Source of the DNA: AP-15 sp963703665
Lineage (GTDB): Bacteria > Pseudomonadota > Alphaproteobacteria > ATCC43930 > CGMCC-115725
NCBI GenBank assembly: GCA_963703665.1
Contig: CAVPFB010000010.1
Location: 124,001 to 188,000 of the forward strand
Direction of reading: 5' to 3'
DNA length: 64,000 bases
Position 1 is the stretch's first letter; each line of letters opens with the position of its first letter. The position numbers and the translations under genes were made by a program. Below the pieces are notes generated by a model that did no database searches, was not told the DNA's origin, and saw only the letters and a list, made by a program, of their open reading frames with translations. Below, piece by piece: positions 1 to 8,704 of the stretch.

Positions 1-1
1 T

Positions 2-225
2 CTGGAGTTTGCCGCCGCGATCGGCCGGCTGCGCAGCGGCGACGATGCCGAGCGGCGCTCGACGGCCGTTTCGTCGATGCCTTCGCGATTGCCGGCACGG
101 CCGAAGAATGCCTGGCGCAAATGGCGGCCTACCGCGTCGCCGGGGCGGGCGAGCTCGCGCTGAACTTCGTCGGCGGCGAACCCGCGCTCGACGTGGAATA
201 TCTCGGCGCGTCGCTCAACCCTTAG
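2..225 (+). CDS. LLM-class flavin-dependent oxidoreductase, C-terminal fragment (frameshifted)
   Basis: This is the 3' end of a gene that enters from the left edge. Reading from base 2 gives LEFAAAIGRLRSGDDAE; from about base 55 the sense continues one frame over as DGRFVDAFAIAGTAEECLAQ and on to a TAG at 223-225. The AIAGTAEEC...AAYRVAGAGEL...FVG pattern is the usual C-terminal end of luciferase-like (bacterial luciferase/F420-type) monooxygenases. The join needs one missing base near 50-58. The gene converges on the binding-protein gene of the opposite strand and overlaps its stop by about 10 bases. Family assignment rests on about 70 residues, so substrate and cofactor cannot be stated. 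Confidence 0.5.
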   Translation, partial: GVCRRDRPAAQRRRCRAALDGRFVDAFAIAGTAEECLAQMAAYRVAGAGELALNFVGGEPALDVEYLGASLNP

Positions 226-1555
226 CGTTATAGACGTTGACCATCTCGCCATGCGCCCACTTGACCGCGTCTTCGGGCGTCGCGCCCTGGACCGCTTTGG
301 TGTACATGTCGACGATGATGAATTTGGAGATCGCTTCGGCGGCCGCCCGGCCCGCCGGCCCGGCATAGCCGGCAAAGCGGCCGCTTTCCGCCGCGGTGCG
401 GAACGGCGCCATCACCGGGTCGATCTGCCACAGCGGATCCTGTTCCCACATCTTGGTGCTGCCGACCGAGAAGCCCTGCTGGGAGGTGAACCACTGCTCG
501 TAGATGTCCTTGGACTGGAACCAGAGAAGGAAGTCCTTCGCCGCCTTCTGGTTTGACGTATAGGCCGGGACGATGTTCGAGAACGGCACGTGGTAGCTGA
601 ACTGCCCGGCGGGTCCCTGGGGCAGAGGCGCGTGGAACATGTCCTTGCAGATCGGCGTGCCGGTTTCGGTCAGGTATGTGTCGGGTTTGCTCCTGGCCAG
701 CAGATAGATCGAGGCGCCGTTGTTGGTCGAGCTGATCGTATCGGACAAAAATGCCCGGTTGTTGCCGGCGTCGTCCCAGGAGAGGCCGCCCTCGTCGTAG
801 CAGTCTTTCCACATGGCGACCGCGAATTTGACCGACTCTACCGTTTCTTTGCTGTTCAGCGCCACGGTCTTGCCGTCGGCCTCGACTTCCTTGCCGCCCC
901 AGGACCACAGATAGGGGTACCAGAACGCCGGGCCGTCGCCAAAGGCGTGGGCCAGGGTCTGGCCAAAAGGCTGCTGCTTGGGCTTGAGCAGCTTGCCGAC
1001 GGCCCGGTACTCGTCCCAGGTCTGCGGGAACTTGCCGGGGCCGCTGCCGACCGCGGTGAACCAGGAGGTGCGGTTGACCAACAGGGTGCCGAGGATCGTA
1101 TACGGCACCGCGATCCATCGATTGCCGGCGTAGGCGACATCGCGCGCGGTTTCGTAATAGCCGCCCTGCGCCTTGCCGATCGCCTCGGCGACATCGCTGA
1201 CATCGGCGACACTGGCGGCATAGAGCTGCGCCCAGTTGTTGACCGCCATCAGGATGTCGGGCCCGCTCCGCGACTGGATCGCCGAGCTGATCCGCGCCTG
1301 CACCCCGTCGCCGTTGATGGTCTCGATTTCGAGCTTGATGCCGAGCGCCTTTTGGCACTCGTCGGTGATCTTGCCGCGCAGCAGCTGATCGGAGAGCGGC
1401 ACGAAGTCGACAAATTTGAGCCAATGAAGCGTTGTCCCTTGGGCAAACGCTGGCGCCCGGCCGGAGGCTAAGATCGCGGCAAGGCCGCCGCTGCCCGCGG
1501 CCAGCGCCCCCGCGCCGGACAACCTCAGAAAACGGCGGCGAGTGGTGTGTAGCAC
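215..1555 (-). CDS. ABC transporter substrate-binding protein, family 1 (Tat signal)
   Basis: Periplasmic binding protein of a carbohydrate-type ABC importer, 446 residues, the usual length for family-1 extracellular binding proteins. The N-terminus has a twin-arginine pattern (RRRFLRLSGAG, residues 6-16) followed by a hydrophobic stretch ending near AFAQG, so export by Tat is likely. The start is a GTG at 1553-1555 with AGGAAGGA about 8 bases upstream. It is a clear paralog of the binding protein at 6301-7626: the two share long blocks such as WSWGGKEV, NNRAFLS, YLLARSKPDTYLTE and EQWFTSQQG. It lies downstream of the ATPase gene, separated by three small secreted-protein genes. Ligand is unknown; sugar or polyol is the family default. 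Confidence 0.9.
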   Translation of the reverse strand: MLHTTRRRFLRLSGAGALAAGSGGLAAILASGRAPAFAQGTTLHWLKFVDFVPLSDQLLRGKITDECQKALGIKLEIETINGDGVQARISSAIQSRSGPDILMAVNNWAQLYAASVADVSDVAEAIGKAQGGYYETARDVAYAGNRWIAVPYTILGTLLVNRTSWFTAVGSGPGKFPQTWDEYRAVGKLLKPKQQPFGQTLAHAFGDGPAFWYPYLWSWGGKEVEADGKTVALNSKETVESVKFAVAMWKDCYDEGGLSWDDAGNNRAFLSDTISSTNNGASIYLLARSKPDTYLTETGTPICKDMFHAPLPQGPAGQFSYHVPFSNIVPAYTSNQKAAKDFLLWFQSKDIYEQWFTSQQGFSVGSTKMWEQDPLWQIDPVMAPFRTAAESGRFAGYAGPAGRAAAEAISKFIIVDMYTKAVQGATPEDAVKWAHGEMVNVYNAKG

Positions 1556-1577
1556 CGTTGTTCCTTCCTATCTGGAT

Positions 1578-2008
1578 TTACTTGGATACCTTTTGCCAGA
1601 CCAAATCGTATTGACAGTTCAACCCGTCTGGCGTGCACGTACCCTGCCGGTATCGTCTATCCTACCGCTGATAGTTATTTCAGTGCCGGGCAGAGTGCCG
1701 TTATTGACGGGCCCCGGGAAATTTCTCATTGCCAGTTCGCCTTGGGGGCCAACCGTCCCTTCGTACAGGAGCAACCGCGCCCGACTATTGACGATGACGA
1801 GCGGTCTCGCTGCTCTTCGGTCGGGACATCGTAGAATGTGCTCCGTTCTCATCGTCGCGTAACTTTCATTCACTTTTGTCGCAGAGACGAACGCGTAGAT
1901 GCCGTCGAATTTAGTAACAGGCGGCGAAGGCGACGGGGTCTGCGCATTCGCGGCGGCGAGCAGTCCAAAGAATAAGACGAGCCGCAATCACCCAATGTAC
2001 TTTTTCAT
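1578..2008 (-). pseudogene. Small secreted protein, first of three tandem paralogs (decayed)
   Basis: Paralog of the two genes upstream (2199-2633 and 2834-3262). From ATG 2006-2008 the frame reads MKKYIG, then TGA where the paralogs have Trp (MQKSVGW, MRWNSGW), then LRLVLFFGLLAAANAQ, a signal peptide matching theirs. The body keeps the family pattern FDGIYAFVSATKVNESY...GTVGPQGELAM...GRVRARQTG. Just before the end a missing base causes an early stop; one frame over the normal tail continues as NCQYDLVWQKVSK and stop at 1578-1580. Two independent lesions, one a substitution, make this a likely true pseudogene. A TTG at 1985-1987 could in principle restart translation after the nonsense codon. 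Confidence 0.7.
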
Positions 2009-2073
2009 GTATTTACCGAGCCTCCCAGTTCGTGCGATTTTTCTTGCCTCCCTGTACAACCACCCATTCACTA

Positions 2074-2126
2074 TGCCGGCGAAGGCCGGTATCTATGGCG
2101 GCAATGGGTCCCGGCTTTCGCCGGGA
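2074..2126. repeat. REP-like palindromic repeat
   Basis: Two adjoining palindromes, one around GCCGGCGAAGGCCGG and one around CCCGGCTTTCGCCGGG, sit in the gap between the first and second small secreted-protein genes. This is the common extragenic repeat that translates as MPAKAGI in many proteobacteria. It is non-coding and probably folds into paired hairpins. It separates two members of the tandem gene family, so it may have inserted after the duplication. Confidence 0.6.
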
Positions 2127-2198
2127 TGGTGAGAAGGGAGGATTTCAAACTGGCTCGCCTCCCCTTCAATACGCTAGTTCTTACAGATGATTAATCGG

Positions 2199-2633
2199 TT
2201 ATTTCTGCCAGAGGAAATCGTAGCTGCAGGAGTTGCCCATTTGGCGCGCGCGGGCGTAGCCATTCGCTTCGACGCTGCCCCTGACATTGGTTTCGACCGG
2301 CCGGTAGCCGCCGCCGCTGCTGGGCGCTGCCACCGACCCCATCGCCAGCTGCCCTTGCGGCCCGACCGTCCCGGTCAGCTGGTGGCCGGTGGCGGTGGTG
2401 TAGCTCGCCCGACCCTGCGCAACGGTCAGCGGTCCCGCGCTCAGCGGCGGACACTGGAATAGCCGCCCGCCCCTCGTCGTGTAAGCCTGATTGACTTTCG
2501 TCGAAGAGACGAGGGCGTAGGTGCCGTCAAACGTCGGCCCGGCGGTCGAAGGCGGCGGCGTTTGCGCATTCGCGGCAGCAGCGAGCAGACCGAAAAATCC
2601 CACGACCCACAACCATCCGACGCTCTTCTGCAT
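2199..2633 (-). CDS. Small secreted protein, second tandem paralog
   Basis: A 144-residue protein of unknown function. Residues 1-24 form a clear Sec signal peptide (MQKSVGWLWVVGFFGLLAA, cleavage after ANA). The mature part carries the pattern shared with its neighbours: TFDGTYALVSSTKVNQAY, one Cys near residue 60, GTVGPQGQLAMG, and a C-terminal ARARQMGNSCSYDFLWQK with a second Cys. Two conserved cysteines could form a disulfide in the periplasm. The ATG follows GGAGGGCAGG. It sits inside a sugar ABC transporter locus but nothing in its sequence ties it to transport. Confidence 0.75.
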   Translation of the reverse strand: MQKSVGWLWVVGFFGLLAAAANAQTPPPSTAGPTFDGTYALVSSTKVNQAYTTRGGRLFQCPPLSAGPLTVAQGRASYTTATGHQLTGTVGPQGQLAMGSVAAPSSGGGYRPVETNVRGSVEANGYARARQMGNSCSYDFLWQK

Positions 2634-2833
2634 GCGCCTGCCCTCCGGTTTTCCCGAGTTCCTCGACCGTCCTGCCTTACGTGCAAGCTCGACTCGGATC
2701 TCTACGAACTGCCAATCCGCGGCGTTGAGGAGACGAGGTGAATGGCCGCGCTTGCCGCGACCGCTACGGCCGTAGAAACTGGCAATAGGTGGTGGCGATT
2801 GGTGTATTGCATTGTTGTCGTCTTCGGCATTTT

Positions 2834-3262
2834 TTACTTGGCTACTCTACGCCAGATCAAATCGTAACTACAATAATAACCTGTGCGGCGTGCGCGTACC
2901 GTGCCGTTTCCGTCTATTCTGCCGGTGGTCACGATCTCGATACCGACCGAACCCTTTTTGCCGGGCGTGGAGGCTAATCGCATCGCCAGTTCGCCCTGCG
3001 ATCCGACTGTTCCTTCCTGTCGGTTATACCGCGCATGACCGTTCACGATGGTGAGCGGACCGCGCGGCGGCAAGTCGCCACATCGTTTGATATGCGCGGT
3101 TGCTGTCGTCGTGTAAGTTTCGTTGAGTTTTGTCGAAGAGACGAACGCGTATATGCCGTCGAACGCCGTCCCGGCTGCTGGAGGCGAGGGAGTTTGCGCA
3201 TCCGCCACAGCAAGCACACCTAAAAATCCGATGATCCATAGCCACCCACTGTTCCATCGCAT
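2834..3262 (-). CDS. Small secreted protein, third tandem paralog
   Basis: A 142-residue paralog of the gene at 2199-2633. The signal peptide (MRWNSGWLWIIGFLGVLAVADAQ) is followed by FDGIYAFVSSTKLNETYTT, a Cys near residue 60, EGTVGSQGELAM, and the tail RRTGYYCSYDLIWRRVAK. The start at 3260-3262 is chosen because it puts the signal peptide at the N-terminus as in the paralogs; the frame stays open to 3319. It is the closest of the three to the ABC ATPase gene, about 90 bases downstream of it. Function unknown. Confidence 0.75.
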   Translation of the reverse strand: MRWNSGWLWIIGFLGVLAVADAQTPSPPAAGTAFDGIYAFVSSTKLNETYTTTATAHIKRCGDLPPRGPLTIVNGHARYNRQEGTVGSQGELAMRLASTPGKKGSVGIEIVTTGRIDGNGTVRARRTGYYCSYDLIWRRVAK

Positions 3263-3355
3263 CGATCCGCTGTCCTCTCCCCCGAGATCCCGGTCAAATC
3301 GCGCGAGCGCGCGCCCCAAACCGGCTGCGATCCCGACCGTCTCCGGCTGCGCCGT

Positions 3356-4448
3356 TCAGATCACCGCTTCGGAGGCCGCGTCGAAGAAGTGCAGGCGTTC
3401 GGGGTTCAGCGCCAAGCGCAGACGGTCGCGGACATTGACGCGGATGCTGGGCTCGACCGAGGCCACCATCGTGTTGCTGCCGACCGCCACGTCGAGCAGG
3501 ATTTCCGAGCCGAGCTTTTCGATCACCTCGACTGCGGCGTCGAAACCGAGATCCTTGGGATCGGCTTCGGAGGCGAGGTGAAGATCCTCGGGGCGAATCC
3601 CCATCGTCACCTGTTGCCCGGCATAACGGCCGAGCCGCCCGGCGATCTGGCCGGGCACTCTGATCCGGATGGCGTCATCCTCGGCCCACAGCGCGCCCGC
3701 GGCTTCGCGCACCCCGACGGTCGCGAAATTCATCGCCGGCGAGCCGAGAAAGCCGGCGACAAAGCGGTTGGCCGGCTCGTTGTAGAGCTCGAGCGGCTCG
3801 CCCACCTGCTGCACCAGCCCGTCGCGCATGACCACGACGCGGTCGCCGAGGGTCATCGCCTCGACCTGATCGTGGGTCACATAGATCGCGGTGGTGCCGA
3901 GCCGGTCGTGCAGCTTTTTGAGCTCGACCCGCATCTGCACCCGCAGCTTGGCGTCGAGATTGGAGAGCGGCTCGTCGAACAGAAACACCTGCGGGTGGCG
4001 CACGATCGCGCGGCCCAAGGCGACGCGCTGGCGCTGGCCGCCCGAAAGCTGCCGCGGCTTGCGTTTCAAGAGTTGGTGGATGCCGAGGATCTCGGCCGCG
4101 TCCTGCACCCGCCGGGCAATGTCGGCGCGGTCGAATTTCCGCATCTTGAGGCCGAAGGCCATGTTGTCGTAGACGCTCATATGCGGGTAGAGCGCATAGT
4201 TCTGAAACACCATCGCGATGTCGCGATCCATCGGCGACAGCTCGTTGATCACCTTGTCGTCAATCAGGATGCGGCCCGAGCTGATCGAATTCGAGCCCGG
4301 CCACCATGCGCAGCGTGGTCGTCTTGCCGCAGCCCGAGGGCCCGACCAGGACCATGAACTCCTTGTCGTGGATCGATAAGTTTACGTCCTTGACGGCGTA
4401 GACTTCGTCAAAATTCTTGTTGAGGTTCTGGAGGACTACCTCGGCCAT
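3356..4448 (-). CDS. ugpC: Sugar ABC transporter ATPase, UgpC/MalK type (one frameshift)
   Basis: ATP-binding subunit that powers the importer encoded here. The N-terminal piece (4448-4260) starts MAEVVLQNLNKNF and holds the Walker A motif GPSGCGKTT at residues 36-44; the C-terminal piece (from about 4280) holds the Q-loop (FQNYALYPHMSVYDNM), the signature LSGGQRQR, Walker B VFLFDEPLSNLD, the H-loop YVTHDQVEAMTLGD and a C-terminal regulatory (TOBE-like) domain. The frame breaks near 4285, where GLE should run into ISSGRILIDDKVINEL; one extra base (or two missing) explains it. Total length, about 363 residues, is normal. The name follows the MalK/UgpC family; the substrate is not shown by sequence. 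Confidence 0.88.
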
Positions 4449-4468
4449 CGCTCTCTCGTCTGGTGATG

Positions 4469-5321
4469 CTATCCCTTGACCGAGCCGGTCACGCTGGCGA
4501 CGTAGTGCTCGACAAAGAACGAGTAGACAAAGGCGACCGGGATCGAGCCGAGCAGCGCTCCCGCCATCAGCTCACCCCAATAGAATACGTCGCCGCGAAT
4601 CAGCTCGGAGGTGACGCCGACTGATACCGTCTTTTCCCCGGGCGAGGAGAGAAACACCAGAGCATAGAGGAACTCGTTCCACGACAGGGTGAAGGCGAAG
4701 ATCCCGGCCGACAGAATGCCAGGAACAGCGATCGGAAAGATGATGTAGAGCATCGCCTTCCAGCGGGCAGCGCCGTCGATGCGGGCGCATTCCTCCAGCT
4801 CCTTGGGGATCGACTTGAAATAGCCCATCATCAGCCAGGTGCAGAACGGGATCAGAAAGGTCGGATAGGTCAGGATCAAGGCCCACGGCGAATTGCCGAG
4901 ATGGAAGTTGCGGATAATGTCGGCGAGCGGGATAAACAGCAGTGTTTGCGGCACCAGGTAGGTGATGAAGATTGCCGTGCCCAGCAATCCGGCAAACGGA
5001 AACTTCAGGCGCGACAGCGCGTATCCGGCCAAGAGGCCGCAGAACAACGAGATCGCCGTCGCCGACAAGGCGATGATCATCGTGTTGAGCAGCCAGGTGG
5101 TGAACAGGGTCTGCATCAGCAGATCCTTGATGTGCGACAAAGTTCGGGTGCCAGGTCCAGAACGGGTCGTAATTGACCGAGTTCCAGGGGCGATAGAGCT
5201 CGCCGTCCGGCCGAATGGTGGTGATTACCATCCAGTAGAACGGGAACAGCAAAAACACGATGAAGCCGGTCAACGGGATGTAAAAGAAGACCCATCGTCG
5301 CCAAGTCGTGCCCTCGATCAT
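4469..5321 (-). CDS. ABC transporter permease, MalG type (one frameshift)
   Basis: Inner-membrane permease of the sugar importer. It starts MIEGTTWRRWVFFYIPLTGF with the first membrane helix, and reads in one frame to WTWHPNF near 5145. One frame over, the sense continues SHIKDLLMQTLFTTWLLNTM through five further helices. The cytoplasmic EAA loop that contacts the ATPase is visible as ELEECARIDGAARWKAMLY. One extra base at the TTTGTCGCAC stretch accounts for the break. The start codon follows directly on the stop of the preceding permease gene and the ATPase begins 21 bases after its stop, so the four genes form one operon. Confidence 0.87.
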
Positions 5322-5324
5322 GGC

Positions 5325-6269
5325 TCAATAGATCTCCACCTTGCGGATGTAGAAGAGCTGGACGATGACCACCAGCAGCAGGACCGGGAAGACGGCGAGC
5401 GAAATCGTCGCCCCCTGGCTCAACAGGCCGGTGCCGATGCCGATCTGATAGGCATAAGTGGCGAACAACTGGGTGGCATTGGCCGGCCCGCCGCCGGTCA
5501 GCACATAGACGAGCTGAAAATCAGCGAAAGTCTGGATCACCGAGAACAGGGTGACGACCAAGGTGACCGGCAGCAGCAGCGGCCAGGTGACGTGGCGGAA
5601 GCGCTGCCACGCTCGCGCGCCGTCGATCGCTGCGGCCTCGTGCAATTCGGGGCTGATCGTCTGCAGCCCGGCGAGCAGAGTGATCGCGTAGAACGGCAGC
5701 CCGCGCCAGACGTTGACGATGATCACCGAGATCAGCGCCAGATCGGGATCGCCGAGCCAATTGATCCGCCCGTGGATCACATCGAGCCTGAACAAGATCC
5801 AATTGAAGACGCTGAAGGTCGGGTCGAACATCCACTTCCAGGCCAGGGTCGACAGCACCGTCGGAATGATGAAGGGCAACAGGATAAAGGCGCGGGTAAT
5901 CGTCTTGCCCCGGAAGTTTCGGTTGAGCAAGACTGCCAGCCACAGGCCCAGTGCCAACTTGAAGACGGTGGCGACCAAGGTATAGACGCAGGTGTTCCAC
6001 ACCGCTACGCGAAAGATGCTGTCGTTCCAAACCTCCTCAAAATTCTGCAATCCGACGAAATGGCCGGGGACGCCGACCTTGGCGTCGGTCACCGACAGCA
6101 TGACGCCCTTGACGAACGGGTAGGCGATAAAGAGACCGAGCAGCACCACGGTCGGCAGCAGCAGCAGCAGCGCCAGCCAGCGCTGGTCTTCGAGCAGCCG
6201 GGTGACCGGCCCGCGCCGGGGCGAGCCGACATAGGCCCTCCTCGCAGCCGCGACGGTGGTGAAAGTCAT
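5325..6269 (-). CDS. ABC transporter permease, MalF type
   Basis: Second membrane subunit of the sugar importer, 314 residues, intact. Six hydrophobic helices are visible, beginning at WLALLLLLPTVVLLGLF. The EAA loop reads ELHEAAAIDGARAWQRFRHV, with the expected EAA and G spacing. It lies 32 bases downstream of the binding protein at 6301-7626 and abuts the MalG-type gene. MalF and MalG types normally form the heterodimeric pore. Confidence 0.92.
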   Translation of the reverse strand: MTFTTVAAARRAYVGSPRRGPVTRLLEDQRWLALLLLLPTVVLLGLFIAYPFVKGVMLSVTDAKVGVPGHFVGLQNFEEVWNDSIFRVAVWNTCVYTLVATVFKLALGLWLAVLLNRNFRGKTITRAFILLPFIIPTVLSTLAWKWMFDPTFSVFNWILFRLDVIHGRINWLGDPDLALISVIIVNVWRGLPFYAITLLAGLQTISPELHEAAAIDGARAWQRFRHVTWPLLLPVTLVVTLFSVIQTFADFQLVYVLTGGGPANATQLFATYAYQIGIGTGLLSQGATISLAVFPVLLLVVIVQLFYIRKVEIY

Positions 6270-6300
6270 GGCAAAGTCTCCACGCCAGCCCAGTCCGAGG

Positions 6301-7626
6301 TCACGCGTAGACCTTCACCAGCTCGCCCTGCGCCCATTTGACCGCGTCATCCGCCGCCATGCCTTGAACCGCCTTGGCATACATGTCGACGATGATGTAC
6401 TTGGTCTGGGCTTCGGCCGAGGCGCGGCCGGGCGGTCCGGCGTAACCCATCAGCCGCCCCTGCTTCGGGATATTGCGGAACGGCAGCAGGATCGGGTCTT
6501 TGCCCCACAGCGGGTCGTTTTCCCAATATTTGGTGGCCCCGTCGGTGTACCCCTGCTGCGAAGTAAACCACTGCTCGAAGATCGGCTTCGAGTTGACCCA
6601 GAGAATGAACTCCTTGGCCGCTTTCTGGTTCTTCGAGTAGCCCATCAGCATGTTGGTGAACGGGCCGGGCAGGTTGAATTGGCCGCCGGGGCCTTTGGGC
6701 AGCGGCGCGTGCAGGATGTCCTGGTACAGCGGCGTTCCCTTCTCGGTCAGGTAGGTGTCGGGCTTGCGCTTGGCTTCGAGATAGATCGAAGCGCCGTTGT
6801 TGGTGGCGCAGATGCTCCCGGAGAGAAAGGCGCGGTTGTTGCTCGAATCATCCCAGGCGAGTCCGCCCGTATCGCAGGCATCATTCCAAAACGGGACCGC
6901 GGCCTTGACCGATTGAAGGGTCTCCTTGCTGTCGAGCGCAACCGTCTTGTCGTCGGCGTCGACCTCCTTGCCGCCCCACGACCACAGCCAGGGGTACCAG
7001 AAGCCCGGCGGGTCGCCGAAGGAATGACTGAGCGCCTGGCCGACCGGACGCCCGTTGGCCTTCAGCGTTTTGCCGGCCGACTGCAGCGCATCCCAGGTGT
7101 CCGGGAACTTGTCGTGGCCGATTTCCTGGAACCAGGATTTGCGATAGGCGACGAGACCGCCGCCGACGCACCACGGCACCCCAATCCACTTGCTGCCGGC
7201 GGTGGCGACGGCTTTCGAGATCGGGTAATAGCCGCCCTGCTCCGCGCCCAGCTTCTCGGCCACATCGCTGACATCGGCGAGGCTGTCGGCATAGAGCTGG
7301 GGCCAGTTGTTGAGGGCGAGGATGATGTCCGGCCCCGACCCGGACTGAACTGCCGAGGTCACCCGCGCCTGGATGTCGTTGGCGTTGACCATTTCGAGGC
7401 GCAGCGTGATGCCGAGCGCCTTCTGGCATTCGGGCGCGATCTTGCCGAGCAGCAGCTGGTCGGAAGCCGGCACGAAATCAGACCAGCGCAGCCAGTGAAC
7501 GGTGGTCGCCTGCGCGTAGGCGGGCGCCCGTCCGGAGGCGAGGATGCCGGCGAGGCCGCCGGTGCCGGCTGCGAGAGCGCCGGCGCCGGAGAGCTTCAAC
7601 AGCCTGCGCCGGTCGATGCGAACCAT
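6301..7626 (-). CDS. ABC transporter substrate-binding protein, family 1 (Tat signal)
   Basis: First gene of the importer operon and paralog of the protein at 215-1555. The chosen ATG at 7624-7626 lies 6 bases after GGAGGA; an in-frame ATG at 7641 overlaps that ribosome site and is less likely. The mature protein is preceded by a twin-arginine leader (DRRRLLKLSGAGALAAG). About 441 residues, normal for the family. Conserved blocks with the paralog include WSWGGKEVDADDKTVALDSKET and NNGASIYL. Two binding proteins for one permease pair suggest either a second specificity or redundancy after duplication. Confidence 0.92.
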   Translation of the reverse strand: MVRIDRRRLLKLSGAGALAAGTGGLAGILASGRAPAYAQATTVHWLRWSDFVPASDQLLLGKIAPECQKALGITLRLEMVNANDIQARVTSAVQSGSGPDIILALNNWPQLYADSLADVSDVAEKLGAEQGGYYPISKAVATAGSKWIGVPWCVGGGLVAYRKSWFQEIGHDKFPDTWDALQSAGKTLKANGRPVGQALSHSFGDPPGFWYPWLWSWGGKEVDADDKTVALDSKETLQSVKAAVPFWNDACDTGGLAWDDSSNNRAFLSGSICATNNGASIYLEAKRKPDTYLTEKGTPLYQDILHAPLPKGPGGQFNLPGPFTNMLMGYSKNQKAAKEFILWVNSKPIFEQWFTSQQGYTDGATKYWENDPLWGKDPILLPFRNIPKQGRLMGYAGPPGRASAEAQTKYIIVDMYAKAVQGMAADDAVKWAQGELVKVYA

Positions 7627-7791
7627 GTAGCTTCCTCCCAAAACTTCGCCGGATTCTGGTTTCCGACGGGATGTTTAGAGGCAACCGCGCCAGCGCACAA
7701 GCCGGTTTCCCGGCAATCACCTTGCCCGGATCGCCGAGCTGGGCTAAGGCTCGCCGAGCGAGTTTATCGGGGCATCGAAGCGGAGCGGCTG

Positions 7792-8358
7792 ATGAGCGAC
7801 GCCACAGGGATGACCGTCCTCGGGATCTGCGGCAGCCTGCGCAGAGCCTCGTACAATATGGCGGCGCTGCGCACCGCGATCGAGTTGCGGCCGTCCGGAA
7901 TGACGATCGAGATCGCCGACATCTCGGCAATCCCGCTCTACAACGAAGACGTGCGCGTCCAGGGTTTTCCGCCGCCGGTCGAGACCCTGCGGCAGCAGAT
8001 CAAGGCCGCCGACGCGCTGCTCTTTGCCACGCCCGAATACAATTATTCGATGCCGGGGGTGCTGAAGAACGCGATCGACTGGGCCTCGCGCCCGCCCGAT
8101 CAGCCGTTCGCCGGCAAGCCGGTGGCGCTTATGGGCGCCGGCGCCGGGATGGCCGGGACCGCCCGCGCGCAATACGATCTGCGTCGCAGCTGCGTCTTTC
8201 TCGACATGCACCCGATCAACAAGCCTGAGGTGTTAATCGGCCAGGCGCAGAGCAAATTCGACGCCGATGGGCGCCTCAGCGATGAGGCGGCGCGCGGATT
8301 TATCCGCGACATGCTGACAGCACTCGAAAGCTGGACGCGGCTTATCGGCCGTGTGTAG
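7792..8358 (+). CDS. NADPH-dependent FMN reductase
   Basis: A 188-residue flavodoxin-like oxidoreductase that moves electrons from NAD(P)H to FMN or quinones. The phosphate-binding loop near the N-terminus reads GICGSLRRASYNMAAL, and the second flavin-contacting loop reads TPEYNYSMPGVLKNAIDW, both diagnostic of the family. The ATG at 7792 gives MSDATGMTVLGICGS; an earlier in-frame start would add a shadow of the opposite strand. It is divergent from the binding-protein operon across about 165 bases, so both may share a control region. Confidence 0.9.
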   Translation: MSDATGMTVLGICGSLRRASYNMAALRTAIELRPSGMTIEIADISAIPLYNEDVRVQGFPPPVETLRQQIKAADALLFATPEYNYSMPGVLKNAIDWASRPPDQPFAGKPVALMGAGAGMAGTARAQYDLRRSCVFLDMHPINKPEVLIGQAQSKFDADGRLSDEAARGFIRDMLTALESWTRLIGRV

Positions 8359-8704
8359 CCCTTAAGAAAACGGCCCGACCCAGTATCGTTCTAGGGTACC
8401 TCCGAGATTGTTGCGGCTCACGGATGCGCCCTACGCAGCTGGTTATCCTGCCAAATAAGGAGGGATTAGTTCGTGGTCACCTTATGCTCGCGGGATGGCC
8501 TTCAATGGTACGCCGGATGGCAGATAAGGCCTCAATAGGGCCCTCATCATACGACAATCGTCTCACAGGTTTTTCCAGCAAAGGATGAGGCGGTTAGCTG
8601 GTTGAAGGCGCGGCGGCAAGCCAAGGTTTTACGGAAGTCGCCTAGGTTCCGAGACCAAAGTACCCTTGCCTATTGCGTTGGCTTTTTTGCTAAGGGAGGA
8701 AACG
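8359..8704. other. Intergenic region, no supported gene
   Basis: About 345 bases between the FMN reductase and the SDR. A short plus-strand frame from the ATG at 8423 (MRPTQLVILPNKEGL) to TGA 8586 ends in RRMADKASIGPSSYDNRLTG, but has no clear ribosome site or recognisable family. The last 12 bases hold AAGGGAGGAAACG, the ribosome site of the SDR. No tRNA or strong terminator was seen. Confidence 0.4.

Noticed and set aside
1990..1992. TGA in the first small paralog read as selenocysteine
   Set aside because: The paralogs have Trp, there is no SECIS-like context visible and the gene has a second lesion, so nonsense mutation is simpler.
4962..6341. 459-residue plus-strand open frame over the permease genes
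   Set aside because: Composition is rich in Gln, Asp, Arg and His as expected from antisense reading of GC-rich genes; the minus strand has clear permease motifs.
6256..7791. Plus-strand open frame running into the FMN reductase
   Set aside because: It is antisense to the binding protein; only the part from ATG 7792 matches a family.
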